Shown here: positions 19,405 through 30,661 of the stretch, one piece after another
Layout: each line of letters opens with the position of its first letter
How positions within the stretch are numbered: the stretch's first letter is position 1
Assembly (NCBI GenBank): GCA_949358305.1
Contig: OX442320.1
Coordinates: forward strand, 684,501-748,500
Length of the DNA stretch: 64,000 bases
Reading direction: 5' to 3'
Source: Strigamia acuminata
Taxonomy: Eukaryota > Arthropoda > Chilopoda > Geophilomorpha > Linotaeniidae
Position numbers and translations under genes: made by a program
The notes under the pieces: model-generated
Databases searched by the model: none
The model's input: the letters and a program-made list of their open reading frames with translations, nothing else
What the model was told of the DNA's origin: nothing

Positions 19405-21236
19405 ACTGTGATGAGATTAAAAGTCTATTCTCCCAAATCATTGCTTGGATGTTTCTAAAACTGACATTGGAGCCTTCTACTAAGGTTTAAACACTATTTC
19501 TGAACATTCAGAGACATTGGTCTTGTGGTGTTTGTGTTAAGTCAACTGTGATAAGATCAAAAGTCTATTCTCCCAAATCATTGCTTGGATGTTTCTAAAA
19601 CTTACATTGGAGCCTTCTACTAAGGTTTAAACACTATTTCTGAACATTCAGAGACATTGATCTTGTGGTCTTTGTGCTAAGTCAACTGCAATGTGAAATA
19701 AGCTCAAAATTTTTTTTTCAAAATTTATTGCTTGGATGTTGCTAAAATTTACATTGAAGGCTTCTACTAAGGTTTAAACACTATTTCTGAACATTCAGAG
19801 ACATTGGTCTTGTGGTGTTTGTGCTAAGTCAACTGTGATGAGATCAAAAGTCTATTCTCCCAAATCATTGCTTGGATGTTTCTAAAACTTACATTGGAGC
19901 CTTCTACTAAGGTTTAAACACTATTTCTGAACATTCAGAGACATTGGTCTTGTGGTGTTTGTGCTAAGTCAACTGTGATGAGATCAAAAGTCTATTCTCG
20001 CAAATCATTGCTTGGATGTTGCTAAAACTTCTCTTGAAGTCTTCTACTAAGGTTTAAACACTATTTCTGAACATTCAGAGACATTGGTCTTGTGGTGTTT
20101 GTGCTAAGTCAACTGTGATGAGATCAAAAGTCTATTCTCTCAAATCATTGCTTGGATGTTTCTAAAACTTACATTGGAGCCTTCTACTAAGGTTTAAACA
20201 CTATTTCTGAACATTCAGAGACATTGATCTTGTGGTCTTTGTGCTAAGTCAACTGCAATGTGAAATAAGCTCAAAATTTTTTTTTCAAAATTTATTGCTT
20301 GGATGTTGCTAAAACTTACATTGAAGGCTTCTACTAAGGTTTAAACACTATTTCTGAACATTCAGAGACATTGGTCTTGTGGTGTTTGTGCTAAGTCAAC
20401 TGTGATGAGATCAAAAGTCTATTCTCCCAAATCATTGCTTGGATGTTTCTAAAACTTACATTGGAGCCTTCTACTAAGGTTTAAACACTATTTCTGAACA
20501 TTCAGAGACATTGGTCTTGTGGTGTTTGTGCTAAGTCAACTGTGATGAGATCAAAAGTCTATTCTCCCAAATCATTGCTTGGATGTTTCTAAAACTTACA
20601 TTGGAGCCTTCTACTAAGGTTTAAACACTATTTCTGAACATTCAGAGACATTGGTCTTGTGGTGTTTGTGCTAAGTCAACTATGATGAGATCAAAAGTCT
20701 ATTCTTTCAAATGATTGCTTGGATGTTTCTAAAACTTACATTGGAGCCTTCTACTAAGGTTTAAACACTATTTCTGAACATTCAGAGACATTGGTCTTGT
20801 GGTGTTTGTGCTAAGTCAACTGTGATGAGATCAAAAGTCTATTCTCGCAAATCATTGCTTGGATGTTGCTAAAACTTCTCTTGAAGTCTTCTACTAAGGT
20901 TTAAACACTATTTCTGAACATTCAGAGACATTGGTCTTGTGGTGTTTGTGCTAAGTCAACTGTGATGAGATCAAAAGTCTATTCTCCCAAATCATTGCTT
21001 GGATGTTTCTAAAACTTACATTGGAGCCTTCTACTAAGGTTTAAACACTATTTCTGAACATTCAGAGACATTGGTCTTGTGGTGTTTGTGCTAAGTCAAC
21101 TGTGATGAGATCAAAAGTCTATTCTCCCAAATCATTGCTTGGATGTTTCTAAAACTTACATTGGAGCCTTCTACTAAGGTTTAAACACTATTTCTGAACA
21201 TTCAGAGACATTGGTCTTGTGGTGTTTGTGCTAAGT
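19405..21236 (+). repeat. 140-bp satellite, block 1 (plus orientation, about 13 monomers)
   Basis: Head-to-tail monomers of 140 bp, recognised by GGTTTAAACACTATTTCTGA and GTGTTTGTGCTAAGTCAACT, with occasional 147-bp variants in which one segment is replaced by an A/T-rich stretch near CTCAAAATTTTTTTTT. Starts of AACTG at 19544, 19684, 19831 and 19971 show the spacing. It is non-coding. The block is bounded exactly by the end of LTR-A and the start of LTR-B and is inverted relative to the other satellite blocks. Confidence 0.95.
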
Positions 21237-21996
21237 TGTTGCAAGACAGCGTAGAAATTGTTGTGCTATTTTATTGTCAATATTTTTACCATTTACTTTG
21301 AGTTGATTAAAATCTTTAAGTGTTTTAATTTCCTTTGCCTAATTGGTATTTTTTCACTTTTCAGATTTTTATTGCTTATTAAAGTGTTTTGACTTGATTT
21401 TTATTCATACTTTTCAATATTTAATAGTGTTTATGCTTTGTATTGATTTCAAATATCTTATTCCGTGCATTTATTGACTTATTCACTTGTTTTTTGAGAG
21501 TTTGTGTTGATTCCGAACTGTTTTGGTGCAAATATCGTTCCCTGGCATACATTTGCGATGCTAGTGACGTCATTTTTCTGTTTCCCGTAAAGTTACGGTT
21601 CCGTCTTCTAACCTTTTGTTTAGTACTTTTCAAATCTCTTGGAATTTTATTAAGCATTCGTTTAGACTAATTCAAGCATGCTGTTTCTATCTTGATGCAT
21701 CAAAACTGCTTTGGAAGTTCCGTTTGATTGGTTTGAACGTTCGTTTCCGTCTGCCATAAAAGCGCAGCCGGGAATGTTCGTTTGGCCGATAAATTCGTAT
21801 TTATTCAATCTGTGTATTTTATTCCGATGTTTTGTGAAGAGAATTGATAATTATTCTTATAATTTAATCGATACTTTATTGATTATTTACATTTAGTGTT
21901 TTTACATTCATTTTACGTGTAGTTTTGCCGCCGATGTTATGTTCGCCGGACGCCATGTTTGATCCAACACCTTTGTTATGTTCGCCGGTCGCCATG

Positions 21997-23354
21997 TGTT
22001 TCTGGCAAGGTCGCAGGCGACAACCAGGCCAGAAGGAGGGGCGGCAATACTTGACTGCTGCTTGGCTAAAATTGATACACAGAAGTTGGCCAAAGACTTG
22101 AAGAAATGCAAACACTGGACTTGAACTTGCTGCTTCACATGATGATCTGCCACTGGTGAGTTCAAGGAGGAGGAAGGAGGATTTTTCTACTCACTGCACA
22201 TTGCTTTCTGGTTGTATAGAGAAATGAGACTTGGAGAGAAATAAAAAGCAACCATTTTATTCTCTAAATTCTTAACAAGACTACTACAATTGAATCACGA
22301 GGATATTACAAAGAAGTCACACTTTAACAATAATAAGAAACAACAAGTGTAACTATCTCCACATTGTATAAGGACACTTGCACTTAAAGTTACAGAGGTC
22401 TCTAAGTGCTTGTAAAGAGAAATAAGTACTGCTGGCACAACAAAACTACCGTAGAAGTTAATAGTTGAAAACACATAAGCCTAACAGCAAGTATTTGACA
22501 TTAAATGCAAAAGTATACATTAACAACAGTCTCTAACCACAATGCTCGTTGAGAACTAAATTATTCACTCTAAAACACACTGAACAACTCATAAAATAGA
22601 GAAAAGAATAAGTAAAGACATTTTAGACCAATGAGCTGGCAACTTTACAGTAAGTGCAGAAGTTAAGTTATAAATCAACACAGATAAATCTTAAACTTAA
22701 CACTTTTACATTGCATAATAATTAAGTGATTAATTATTAATCAGAACCCACAAAAACTCTTTGGGATTAAACATTTTCTCCTCTCTTTACAGATACAAGT
22801 AGACCACTCCCACAGTAATGGCCGACAATGTAAACAGAGATCACTTGCAGGAAGATAGAAAGGCTTGAAATTAGCTCACTAGACAGGCTACACACAATCT
22901 AAGTTAACAAAACGCTTAATTGGTTAGTAATATACAGAAAACAAACAGAAATTGATTGAAACAGCTTAAAACTGATAATAACATACATTTCTCATTCTAG
23001 TACCCTTTTGCTGTCTGAGAGCATCATTACACCTTGTCACTACATTGACAGTAGTGGACTGGAAACAGGAAAACACTTGGAAACATCAAAACATGCATAA
23101 CACAGGTAAACAAGATAGAAAATAAATTCTAAGTGGATAAATAACTAATGTAAAAACTCTTTTCTTCCCAGATTTATCCGGTCAGATCAACCAGTACTGA
23201 GAAATTCACTCAAACTAACTCAAAGAAGACTTATATTCAAATAAGTGTCTAATTAAATTCCCAATCTAAGATAAATATTAAAAACCCTTTTTAATAATTC
23301 CAGATGACTAATTTTTAAGACGTTTAGCAGCTTTCCTTTATGTTGCTAGCAACA
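21997..23354 (-). repeat. TK-2 3' LTR (left copy, 1358 bp)
   Basis: Plus-strand ends are TGTTTCTGGC and GCTAGCAACA. The inner end, TGTTGCTAGCAACA (23341-23354), is a perfect 14-bp palindrome that forms the 5' terminus of the LTR on the minus strand. It has no coding content. Confidence 0.95.
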
Positions 23355-23389
23355 TAGATTGCCGGCGAAAAGAAAGTGCGAACAACCCA
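23355..23389 (-). promoter_or_regulatory. TK-2 plus-strand primer region
   Basis: Read on the minus strand: a pyrimidine-rich CACTTTCTTTTC followed by GCCGGCAATCTA against the LTR. It matches the equivalent block of TK-1 (GGCGGCAATCTC). Confidence 0.55.
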
Positions 23390-26300
23390 TCATTTAGTTT
23401 GATTACTTCTGGTCTTTGATGATAATATTTGGGAGACCTCTTTCACCTTTTTGTATTCCACTCTGGGTGGCATGATTCTTTGACGGATCAAATTTGGTAT
23501 CCACGGAGGTATTCTTCGGTTGACAATCATACAACTAAGTCGAATAATTCCGTTGATGATTTTCCTTTTCGTCTCTAGGGACTTCATGGGCTTTGAGAAA
23601 CATACTCGACAGGTTGGTTTGTATTTGTCGATCCCTCCTATCATCTTGACTCGGGTTTCGTGCGAAATTCGTCTTGAAAATTCAGCTTTATCTCCGCAAA
23701 AATAACATTTTGCTTGTAGTTTCACAACAGACTCGGCTAGTGGAACTAACTCGGATATCTGATCAAATGGCTTCCTCTTGAAGTCGACGTCTAATGCGGC
23801 GACTATTACCTTTTTCTTTTGCTCAGCCATTTCATTTGAAAAAGTAAAAATGTCGGGAAAAAACTGTCCTTCGTCAATTCCGATTGTCTTCACTAATTTC
23901 GTTTTTTCCACAGCATTGGTTAGGCTACTGGTCGCGATTGCTTCTCGTCGATGACCGTCGTGGGTCACGACTTCGGTTTTACTGTAACGATCGTCATTGG
24001 AGTGTTTAATTAGCAGGGACGACGTCTTCTCTTCCTTTTCTAAAAGCTTCAATAACTTGGTCGTTTTCCCCGCATACATTGGACCAATGATGAGATGAAT
24101 TCCCTTTTGATTGGTTGACAAATCAATTTTCTTTTTCCAGAAATTCAGAATCACGTTTCCACTCCATCTCACGATTGCACACAATTTGGGTAAACTGGGC
24201 ACTTGGTTTGTAAGTAATTCGACGTTCTTTCTCCCTGACTCTAACTGATTTCGCCCTCGTAATTCCGGCTTCATGTCCGAGCTTGGAGTTCTGTTGACCA
24301 ATCCTCCATCCTTGAACGACTTTTTCGTTTTTTGGAGGGTGGTGTCCAGTTCCTCTTTCTCCAGACCACTGGAGAGGCTCGCGGCAAAACAAGAAGGTGT
24401 GACGTCTGTCTGTTTATTCACACCGGGTTCGCCATTCATGTTGGGCAGTGATTTCGGAATTAATTGGACTATTTTGTTTTCGTCATTTTCAGGTTGATTT
24501 GAGATCACTTCTTCTTTGGACTCGACCGCCATGCAAGAAATGTTGCACGCTGCCATGTTTTCTTCAAGCGGGTTGTTTGGTTTCAGTCGACCGTTTAGAA
24601 TCCACCCAAAAATTGTCTCCATTAATCCCAACTCGTCGTTGATTTTTCGGCTTCCACCTTGACAAATCTTCCACCATGCGTTGCTTCCTAATAAGACGTC
24701 AATGTCTTCCGATTCTGACGGATGTATCTCAGCCATCTCAAGTCCGAGTGATTGGACTTGCTTTATGGCTTCTGCTCCAATTATCCCTTTGACTTTCGGG
24801 AGTGTGTCGGTTTCTAATGCAAGGATTGATGTCTTTTTTGTTCCGTGTCTTGATTGTAGTTCGAATCTAAAGACATCATGTGTCGTCGGAACTGGCTTTT
24901 TGTTGAGCAGACACTGTGTCATCGTGTGTAGTGTCTCGATCTTTTGCATCCGGAATTTATTTACTAGTCTCTTCGTGACGTAGGAGCGATGGCTTCCTGG
25001 ATCTAGTAATCCGCGGACGGGGTACATGTCTCCATTTTTCTTCACAAAAAGAGCAGTGAAGACCATCAGTTGAATCTCCACCGACTCGGTAAGCGATACA
25101 TTAGTAGACACGTTTTCTTCTTTTGGTGTAATCGCTTTTTCTTTGTTGTTTTTGTTGCAGATCGATGTGTGATGTCTTCCACCACACAAGCGACAACAAA
25201 ACTTCACGGTACATTCTTTGGCTGTGTGGTTATATCTCAAGCAGTTGAAACAAAGTCGTTTCTTCTTCACTATTTCGATCCTCGCTGGTACATCGAGATC
25301 CGCATCACAATTTGCGTGTGCGTGATCACCATCACAATAAGCGCAGGCGGGTTTGCGGTTTGGATTTGACTTGGAATTCATACTCAATTTTCCATTCTCG
25401 GAAGTCACGAATGAGGACATGGTTCCAGTTGGTCTTTCTCTTGTTTCCTTTGAAGTTTTCTCAAATTTTTCTGACTTCTTCAGATGAGCGCGCTTAAGGA
25501 GAACGCTTTCTTCCGACAATTCAGCCAGTTGTATCTCGGTTGCTACGAAGTCCAGAAAAACGTTAACATCATCAACTTTTCCTTGATGCTTTCGGTAAAA
25601 ACGTTGGGAGATCTCCGGTGGAAATTTTCTAAGTAGCTCTGGAATAAGGTACGTTCCAGTAGTGTCAACTGACACAGACAGTTGCGCCATGGTCCGGACA
25701 GCAGATGCCAATGACGTGAATAGAGCTTTAAGTGGCTCGATTGGGTAGAGATCGAAAACGGGTTTCGACTCCCTAATCATCTTTGAAATCGCATTTCTCT
25801 GCGTGTTTTCAGATCCGAATAGACTCTCCAATGTATTTTTCGCTAATGGGTAGGCGTCATCAGTTATTGGGTACGACTTGATTGCGGATTCTGCAGCCCC
25901 AGTGCAGCATGATCTCAGATATATAAGCTTTTCCACGTTCGAAAGCTCCGTGTTCTGATCAACTGCTGATTCGAATAAATTCGCAAAACCTCTATATTCA
26001 GTTGCATCGCCACTAAATTTGGCAATGTCGGTTTTCGGCAATCTCGTGTTTCTCCTAGATGAAGCGGACGTCTGGTTTAAACTGGAATTCTGTCCCGGAT
26101 GGGAACCAAATTGCCCTGCCATTTTTCCAGACACTTTTGCTCTTTGTTTCAATAAATTTACTCTGGTTCTAATGTCTTCAATTCGTTGAAGCCCCGCTAA
26201 ATAGTCCTCTCTTTTTGACTCGTCTTTAAGAGCTTTCAATTCGTCGGCGAGATCACTCAATTGCTGGTCAACCGTTATTTGCATGGCTTCCAGCTCTCCT

Positions 26301-26407
26301 CCGTCTAGAATGTTGACTGAAGATCCCAGCAGATCCTCGGCTCCTTGAGCCTTTGCTTTCCAAATGACCTCCTTTTCCTCGAGATCAGCAGCGGATAATG
26401 TAGCCAT
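23390..26407 (-). CDS. TK-2 Gag-protease-thymidine kinase polyprotein (1005 aa)
   Basis: Same order as the TK-1 protein: Gag core starting LPKTDIAKFSG near 120, nucleocapsid with CAYC, CFNC and CGGRHH near 354-420, protease LLDPGSHRSY near 464, thymidine kinase from about 768 to 940, and the C-terminal tail with NRRIPPW. Kinase motifs: P-loop GPMYAGKT near 774, DEGQFF near 842, AALDVDFKRKPF near 858 (Val where most TK1 enzymes have Gly), zinc pairs CYFC near 900 and CRVC near 932. By eye the kinase is a little over half identical to that of TK-1, yet all catalytic and zinc residues are kept. I chose the ATG at 26407, three codons inside the longest frame, because MAT followed by KAQGAEDLL aligns with the TK-1 start. 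No stop or frameshift interrupts it. Confidence 0.93.
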   Translation of the reverse strand: MATLSAADLEEKEVIWKAKAQGAEDLLGSSVNILDGGELEAMQITVDQQLSDLADELKALKDESKREDYLAGLQRIEDIRTRVNLLKQRAKVSGKMAGQFGSHPGQNSSLNQTSASSRRNTRLPKTDIAKFSGDATEYRGFANLFESAVDQNTELSNVEKLIYLRSCCTGAAESAIKSYPITDDAYPLAKNTLESLFGSENTQRNAISKMIRESKPVFDLYPIEPLKALFTSLASAVRTMAQLSVSVDTTGTYLIPELLRKFPPEISQRFYRKHQGKVDDVNVFLDFVATEIQLAELSEESVLLKRAHLKKSEKFEKTSKETRERPTGTMSSFVTSENGKLSMNSKSNPNRKPACAYCDGDHAHANCDADLDVPARIEIVKKKRLCFNCLRYNHTAKECTVKFCCRLCGGRHHTSICNKNNKEKAITPKEENVSTNVSLTESVEIQLMVFTALFVKKNGDMYPVRGLLDPGSHRSYVTKRLVNKFRMQKIETLHTMTQCLLNKKPVPTTHDVFRFELQSRHGTKKTSILALETDTLPKVKGIIGAEAIKQVQSLGLEMAEIHPSESEDIDVLLGSNAWWKICQGGSRKINDELGLMETIFGWILNGRLKPNNPLEENMAACNISCMAVESKEEVISNQPENDENKIVQLIPKSLPNMNGEPGVNKQTDVTPSCFAASLSSGLEKEELDTTLQKTKKSFKDGGLVNRTPSSDMKPELRGRNQLESGRKNVELLTNQVPSLPKLCAIVRWSGNVILNFWKKKIDLSTNQKGIHLIIGPMYAGKTTKLLKLLEKEEKTSSLLIKHSNDDRYSKTEVVTHDGHRREAIATSSLTNAVEKTKLVKTIGIDEGQFFPDIFTFSNEMAEQKKKVIVAALDVDFKRKPFDQISELVPLAESVVKLQAKCYFCGDKAEFSRRISHETRVKMIGGIDKYKPTCRVCFSKPMKSLETKRKIINGIIRLSCMIVNRRIPPWIPNLIRQRIMPPRVEYKKVKEVSQILSSKTRSNQTK

Positions 26408-27210
26408 AATCCTCACCGAGAAATGAAGAATTCAAAGATCAGTTCAGGATTCAAACTCAACTTAACTGACTAAATTGGTTAACAAGAAATTGTCTAATTC
26501 TTTTACACTCTAGGATTTACTGAACACACAAAAACAGGATGGATATCCACAAACTGTTAACAGGATTGAAACACACGGGATGTTAACAGGATTGGCAAAT
26601 TAACCCCCAAAATTCAATAATTAAAGGTAATTGACAATTCTCTTATTTTCACAATTGAGTTTCTGACTAGATACTCGTTTTAAATTGGGATACCAACACT
26701 AAAGCTTGGTATTATTCACTAATTCACTGGATATTCTCTAAATTCCACAAACTGGAATCGAGAATTTATTCAAACTGTTAAGACTTAAACTTCTTCTCCC
26801 CCCAACTACACCAGTTTCTAATCAAAAACTCTTTTTGAAATAATTACAGCAGCAAATTCGGATATTATTCTATTTAAATAATAATTCTTAATAATTATTT
26901 CTTCAAATCTTCTTGTAGGATGTACATTGCGTTGTGTTTGGAATTGATTGTCGTGCAGGATCGCTCGTACTCTCGAAGCCTTGCTTGATCCAAGTTGAAA
27001 AACATCTTGACCATCTTGACAATTTGAGAATCCAACTTGAAAAACCCACTTTTTTGCCTGTGAAAGGCGGACGAGAGCATACACTTCACTGTAGTGGCAC
27101 AGCTTCAATGGCACTTTACACATAAAAGCTTTGCACAGCTTGAGAACAAAACCCACTGATGAATTTTGCAGCACACATGAAGGTCCACTGAGATAACTGG
27201 AAGAAATCCT
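26408..27210 (-). other. TK-2 5' leader
   Basis: About 800 nt, AT-rich, without a recognised gene. A 64-codon frame (26895-27089, minus) passes through the conserved motif and stops 10 codons after its ATG, as similar short frames do in TK-1 and ncLTR-1. Confidence 0.5.
26924..26939 (-). promoter_or_regulatory. Conserved leader motif, copy in TK-2
   Basis: AAACACAACGCAATGT on the minus strand, followed by ACATCC. It lies about 290 nt after the LTR. Identical to the motifs in the leaders of TK-1 and ncLTR-1. Confidence 0.6.
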
Positions 27211-27211
27211 T

Positions 27212-27225
27212 GGTTCACGGTACCA
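27212..27225 (-). promoter_or_regulatory. TK-2 primer-binding site
   Basis: TGGTACCGTGAACC on the minus strand, three bases inside the 5' LTR. It is almost the same as the TK-1 site. Confidence 0.7.
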
Positions 27226-27228
27226 AAT

Positions 27229-28586
27229 TGTTTCTGGCAAGGTCGCAGGCGACAACCAGGCCAGAAGGAGGGGCGGCAATACTTGACTGCTGCTTGGCTA
27301 AAATTGATACACAGAAGTTGGCCAAAGACTTGAAGAAATGCAAACACTGGACTTGAACTTGCTGCTTCACATGATGATCTGCCACTGGTGAGTTCAAGGA
27401 GGAGGAAGGAGGATTTTTCTACTCACTGCACATTGCTTTCTGGTTGTATAGAGAAATGAGACTTGGAGAGAAATAAAAAGCAACCATTTTATTCTCTAAA
27501 TTCTTAACAAGACTACTACAATTGAATCACGAGGATATTACAAAGAAGTCACACTTTAACAATAATAAGAAACAACAAGTGTAACTATCTCCACATTGTA
27601 TAAGGACACTTGCACTTAAAGTTACAGAGGTCTCTAAGTGCTTGTAAAGAGAAATAAGTACTGCTGGCACAACAAAACTACCGTAGAAGTTAATAGTTGA
27701 AAACACATAAGCCTAACAGCAAGTATTTGACATTAAATGCAAAAGTATACATTAACAACAGTCTCTAACCACAATGCTCGTTGAGAACTAAATTATTCAC
27801 TCTAAAACACACTGAACAACTCATAAAATAGAGAAAAGAATAAGTAAAGACATTTTAGACCAATGAGCTGGCAACTTTACAGTAAGTGCAGAAGTTAAGT
27901 TATAAATCAACACAGATAAATCTTAAACTTAACACTTTTACATTGCATAATAATTAAGTGATTAATTATTAATCAGAACCCACAAAAACTCTTTGGGATT
28001 AAACATTTTCTTCTCTCTTTACAGATACAAGTAGACCACTCCCACAGTAATGGCCGACAATGTAAACAGAGATCACTTGCAGGAAGATAGAAAGGCTTGA
28101 AATTAGCTCACTAGACAGGCTACACACAATCTAAGTTAACAAAACGCTTAATTGGTTAGTAATATACAGAAAACAAACAGAAATTGATTGAAACAGCTTA
28201 AAACTGATAATAACATACATTTCTCATTCTAGTACCCTTTTGCTGTCTGAGAGCATCATTACACCTTGTCACTACATTGACAGTAGTGGACTGGAAACAG
28301 GAAAACACTTGGAAACATCAAAACATGCATAACACAGGTAAACAAGATAGAAAATAAATTCTAAGTGGATAAATAACTAATGTAAAAACTCTTTTCTTCC
28401 CAGATTTATCCGGTCAGATCAACCAGTACTGAGAAATTCACTCAAACTAACTCAAAGAAGACTTATATTCAAATAAGTGTCTAATTAAATTCCCAATCTA
28501 AGATAAATATTAAAAACCCTTTTTAATAATTCCAGATGACTAATTTTTAAGACGTTTAGCAGCTTTCCTTTATGTTGCTAGCAACA
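27229..28586 (-). repeat. TK-2 5' LTR (right copy, 1358 bp)
   Basis: Partner of 21997-23354. It ends with the palindrome TGTTGCTAGCAACA and is followed by the CCATG duplication and the right part of LTR-B. Confidence 0.95.
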
Positions 28587-30445
28587 CCATGTTTGTCCCA
28601 AGCGACGATTACACAATGTAACCGTTATTTTTGTATTTTATATCACATAATTTGCATTTACTTTTACATTGCGTTATTATTCAGTATGTATTCTTTGATA
28701 ATTTTGTGCTTTTGTACCGATCGAAATTCAAATGTGATCGTTATGTCATATTCGAAGCCTGTGATTGGCTATTTTCAATCCTTTCTTTCCGAGATCGGTT
28801 TATTGCAAATATCTCATTGTTTAACGTGTTTTTGGACATTGTTGTGATTAGCTTTTTTGTTCACCGCATTCTTGTGGTCATTTCAATGTAATTCAATGTA
28901 TTTTTAATGCATTTTTTAGCAAATGCCAACTTTGCCGTAATCTTGTTTCCTCCGTTACCATGGTAACGGAATCTTTCGTGTATCTGTATTTCGCCGCTAT
29001 CGGCCTGGCGCGTGCCATATTCGGTACTGCGCATGTGCGGTTCTCTAAGAACCAATCTAATTGCTGTAATTTCTTCAGTTATTAACCAACCTTTGAATAA
29101 ATGTGTTGTGTTTTATTAGCTCTTGTTTTAGGTTTATTTTCAAACACATTCAATGTGTAGTGAGTAGTTTAAAAATTCTCAGGCCAACTTATGTTTCCGC
29201 CACCTATTGGATACTTGGTGCAGGTGTTCTCCACATTGTTCCAGCGGTACAACAATGCCATTTGTTGCGGATTTATTGCTCTCCAGTGCGATTTTCGTAC
29301 TAGCCACGCCATACGACCTTGGGCGAGCTCAAGTGTCTTGAATTTGGATACGCATCGCCATTCCTTTCTATCTGTCTTGTTGACCTGCAACACAGTTGAC
29401 TTAGCACAAACACCACAAGACCAATGTCTCTGAATGTTCAGAAATAGTGTTTAAACCTTAGTAGAAGGCTCCAATGTAAGTTTTAGAAACATCTAAGCAA
29501 TGATTTGGGAGAATAGACTTTTGATCTCATCACAGTTGACTTAGCACAAACACCACAAGACCAATGTCTCTGAATGTTCAGAAATAGTGTTTAAACCTTA
29601 GTAGAAGGCTCCAATGAAAGTTTTAGCAACATCCAAGCAATAAATTTTGAAAAAAAAATTTTGAGCTCATTTCACATCGCAGTTGACTTAGCACAAACAC
29701 CACAAGACCAATGTCTCTGAATGTTTAGAAATAGTGTTTAAACCTTAGTAGAAGACTTCAAGAGAAGTTTTAGCAACATCCAAGCAATGATTTGCGAGAA
29801 TAGACTTTTGATCTCATCACAGTTAACTTAGCACAAACACCACAAGACCAATGTCTCTGAATGTTCAGAAATAGTGTTTAAACCTTAGTAGAAGGCTCCA
29901 ATGTAAGTTTTAGAAACATCCAAGCAATCATTTGGGAGAATAGACTTTTGATCTCATCATAGTTGACTTAGCACAAACACCACAAGACCAATGTCTCTGA
30001 ATGTTCAGAAATAGTGTTTAAACCTTAGTAGAAGGCTCCAATGTAAGTTTTAGAAACATCCAAGCAATGATTTGGGAGAATAGACTTTTGATCTCATCAC
30101 AGTTGACTTAGCACAAACACCACAAGACCAATGTCTCTGAATATTCAGAAATAGTGTTTAAACCTTAGTAGAAGGCTCCAATGTAAGTTTTAGCAACATC
30201 CAAGCAATAAATTTTGAAAAAAAAATTTTGAGCTCATTTCACATCGCAGTTGACTTAGCACAAACACCACAAGACCAATGTCTCTGAATGTTCAGAAATA
30301 GTGTTTAAACCTTAGTAGAAGACTTCAAGAGAAGTTTTAGCAACATCCAAGCAATGATTTGCGAGAATAGACTTTTGATCTCATCACAGTTGACTTAGCA
30401 CAAACACCACAAGACCAATGTCTCTGAATGTTCAGAAATAGTGTT

Positions 30446-30645
30446 NNNNNNNNNNNNNNNNNNNNNNNNNNNNNNNNNNNNNNNNNNNNNNNNNNNNNNN
30501 NNNNNNNNNNNNNNNNNNNNNNNNNNNNNNNNNNNNNNNNNNNNNNNNNNNNNNNNNNNNNNNNNNNNNNNNNNNNNNNNNNNNNNNNNNNNNNNNNNNN
30601 NNNNNNNNNNNNNNNNNNNNNNNNNNNNNNNNNNNNNNNNNNNNN
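30446..30645. other. Assembly gap of 200 N
   Basis: Exactly 200 undetermined bases, probably a placeholder of arbitrary length. Satellite ends in mid-monomer on the left, and the 16 bases on the right belong to a BEL-type LTR, so an inserted element is missing from the assembly here. Confidence 0.98.
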
Positions 30646-30661
30646 CACGTTGTTTGCAACA
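30646..30661 (-). repeat. Remnant of a BEL-type LTR end at the gap
   Basis: CACGTTGTTTGCAACA is the exact reverse complement of the first 16 bases of LTR-A, followed at once by satellite. It marks the edge of a minus-strand insertion of the BEL-A family hidden in the gap. Confidence 0.7.

Larger units (their letters stand above)
21997..28586 (-). mobile_element. TK-2: second, divergent BEL-like element with thymidine kinase
   Basis: 6590 bp on the minus strand with 1358-bp LTRs, TG...CA ends and a 5-bp duplication CCATG (21992-21996 and 28587-28591). The LTRs differ at one base seen by eye (CTCC against CTTC near 22779 and 28011). It holds one long ORF with Gag, protease and thymidine kinase and no reverse transcriptase or integrase. 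Gene plan, primer site and leader motif match TK-1, but LTR sequence and length differ, so it is a separate family and not a copy of TK-1. Confidence 0.94.
21237..29392 (+). repeat. LTR-B: solo BEL-type LTR, split by TK-2
   Basis: Left part 21237-21996, right part 28592-29392 after one copy of the CCATG duplication, together about 1560 bp. Begins TGTTGCAAGACAGC and ends GACCTGCAACA. It is homologous to LTR-A but clearly diverged. Shared landmarks are GTGACGTCATTTTTCTG near 21565, GCCATAAAAGCGCAGCCGGG near 21754 and GGCCTGGCGCGTGCC near 29001. There is no internal region or second LTR, so it is a solo LTR left by LTR-LTR recombination. Satellite lies on both sides. Confidence 0.85.
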
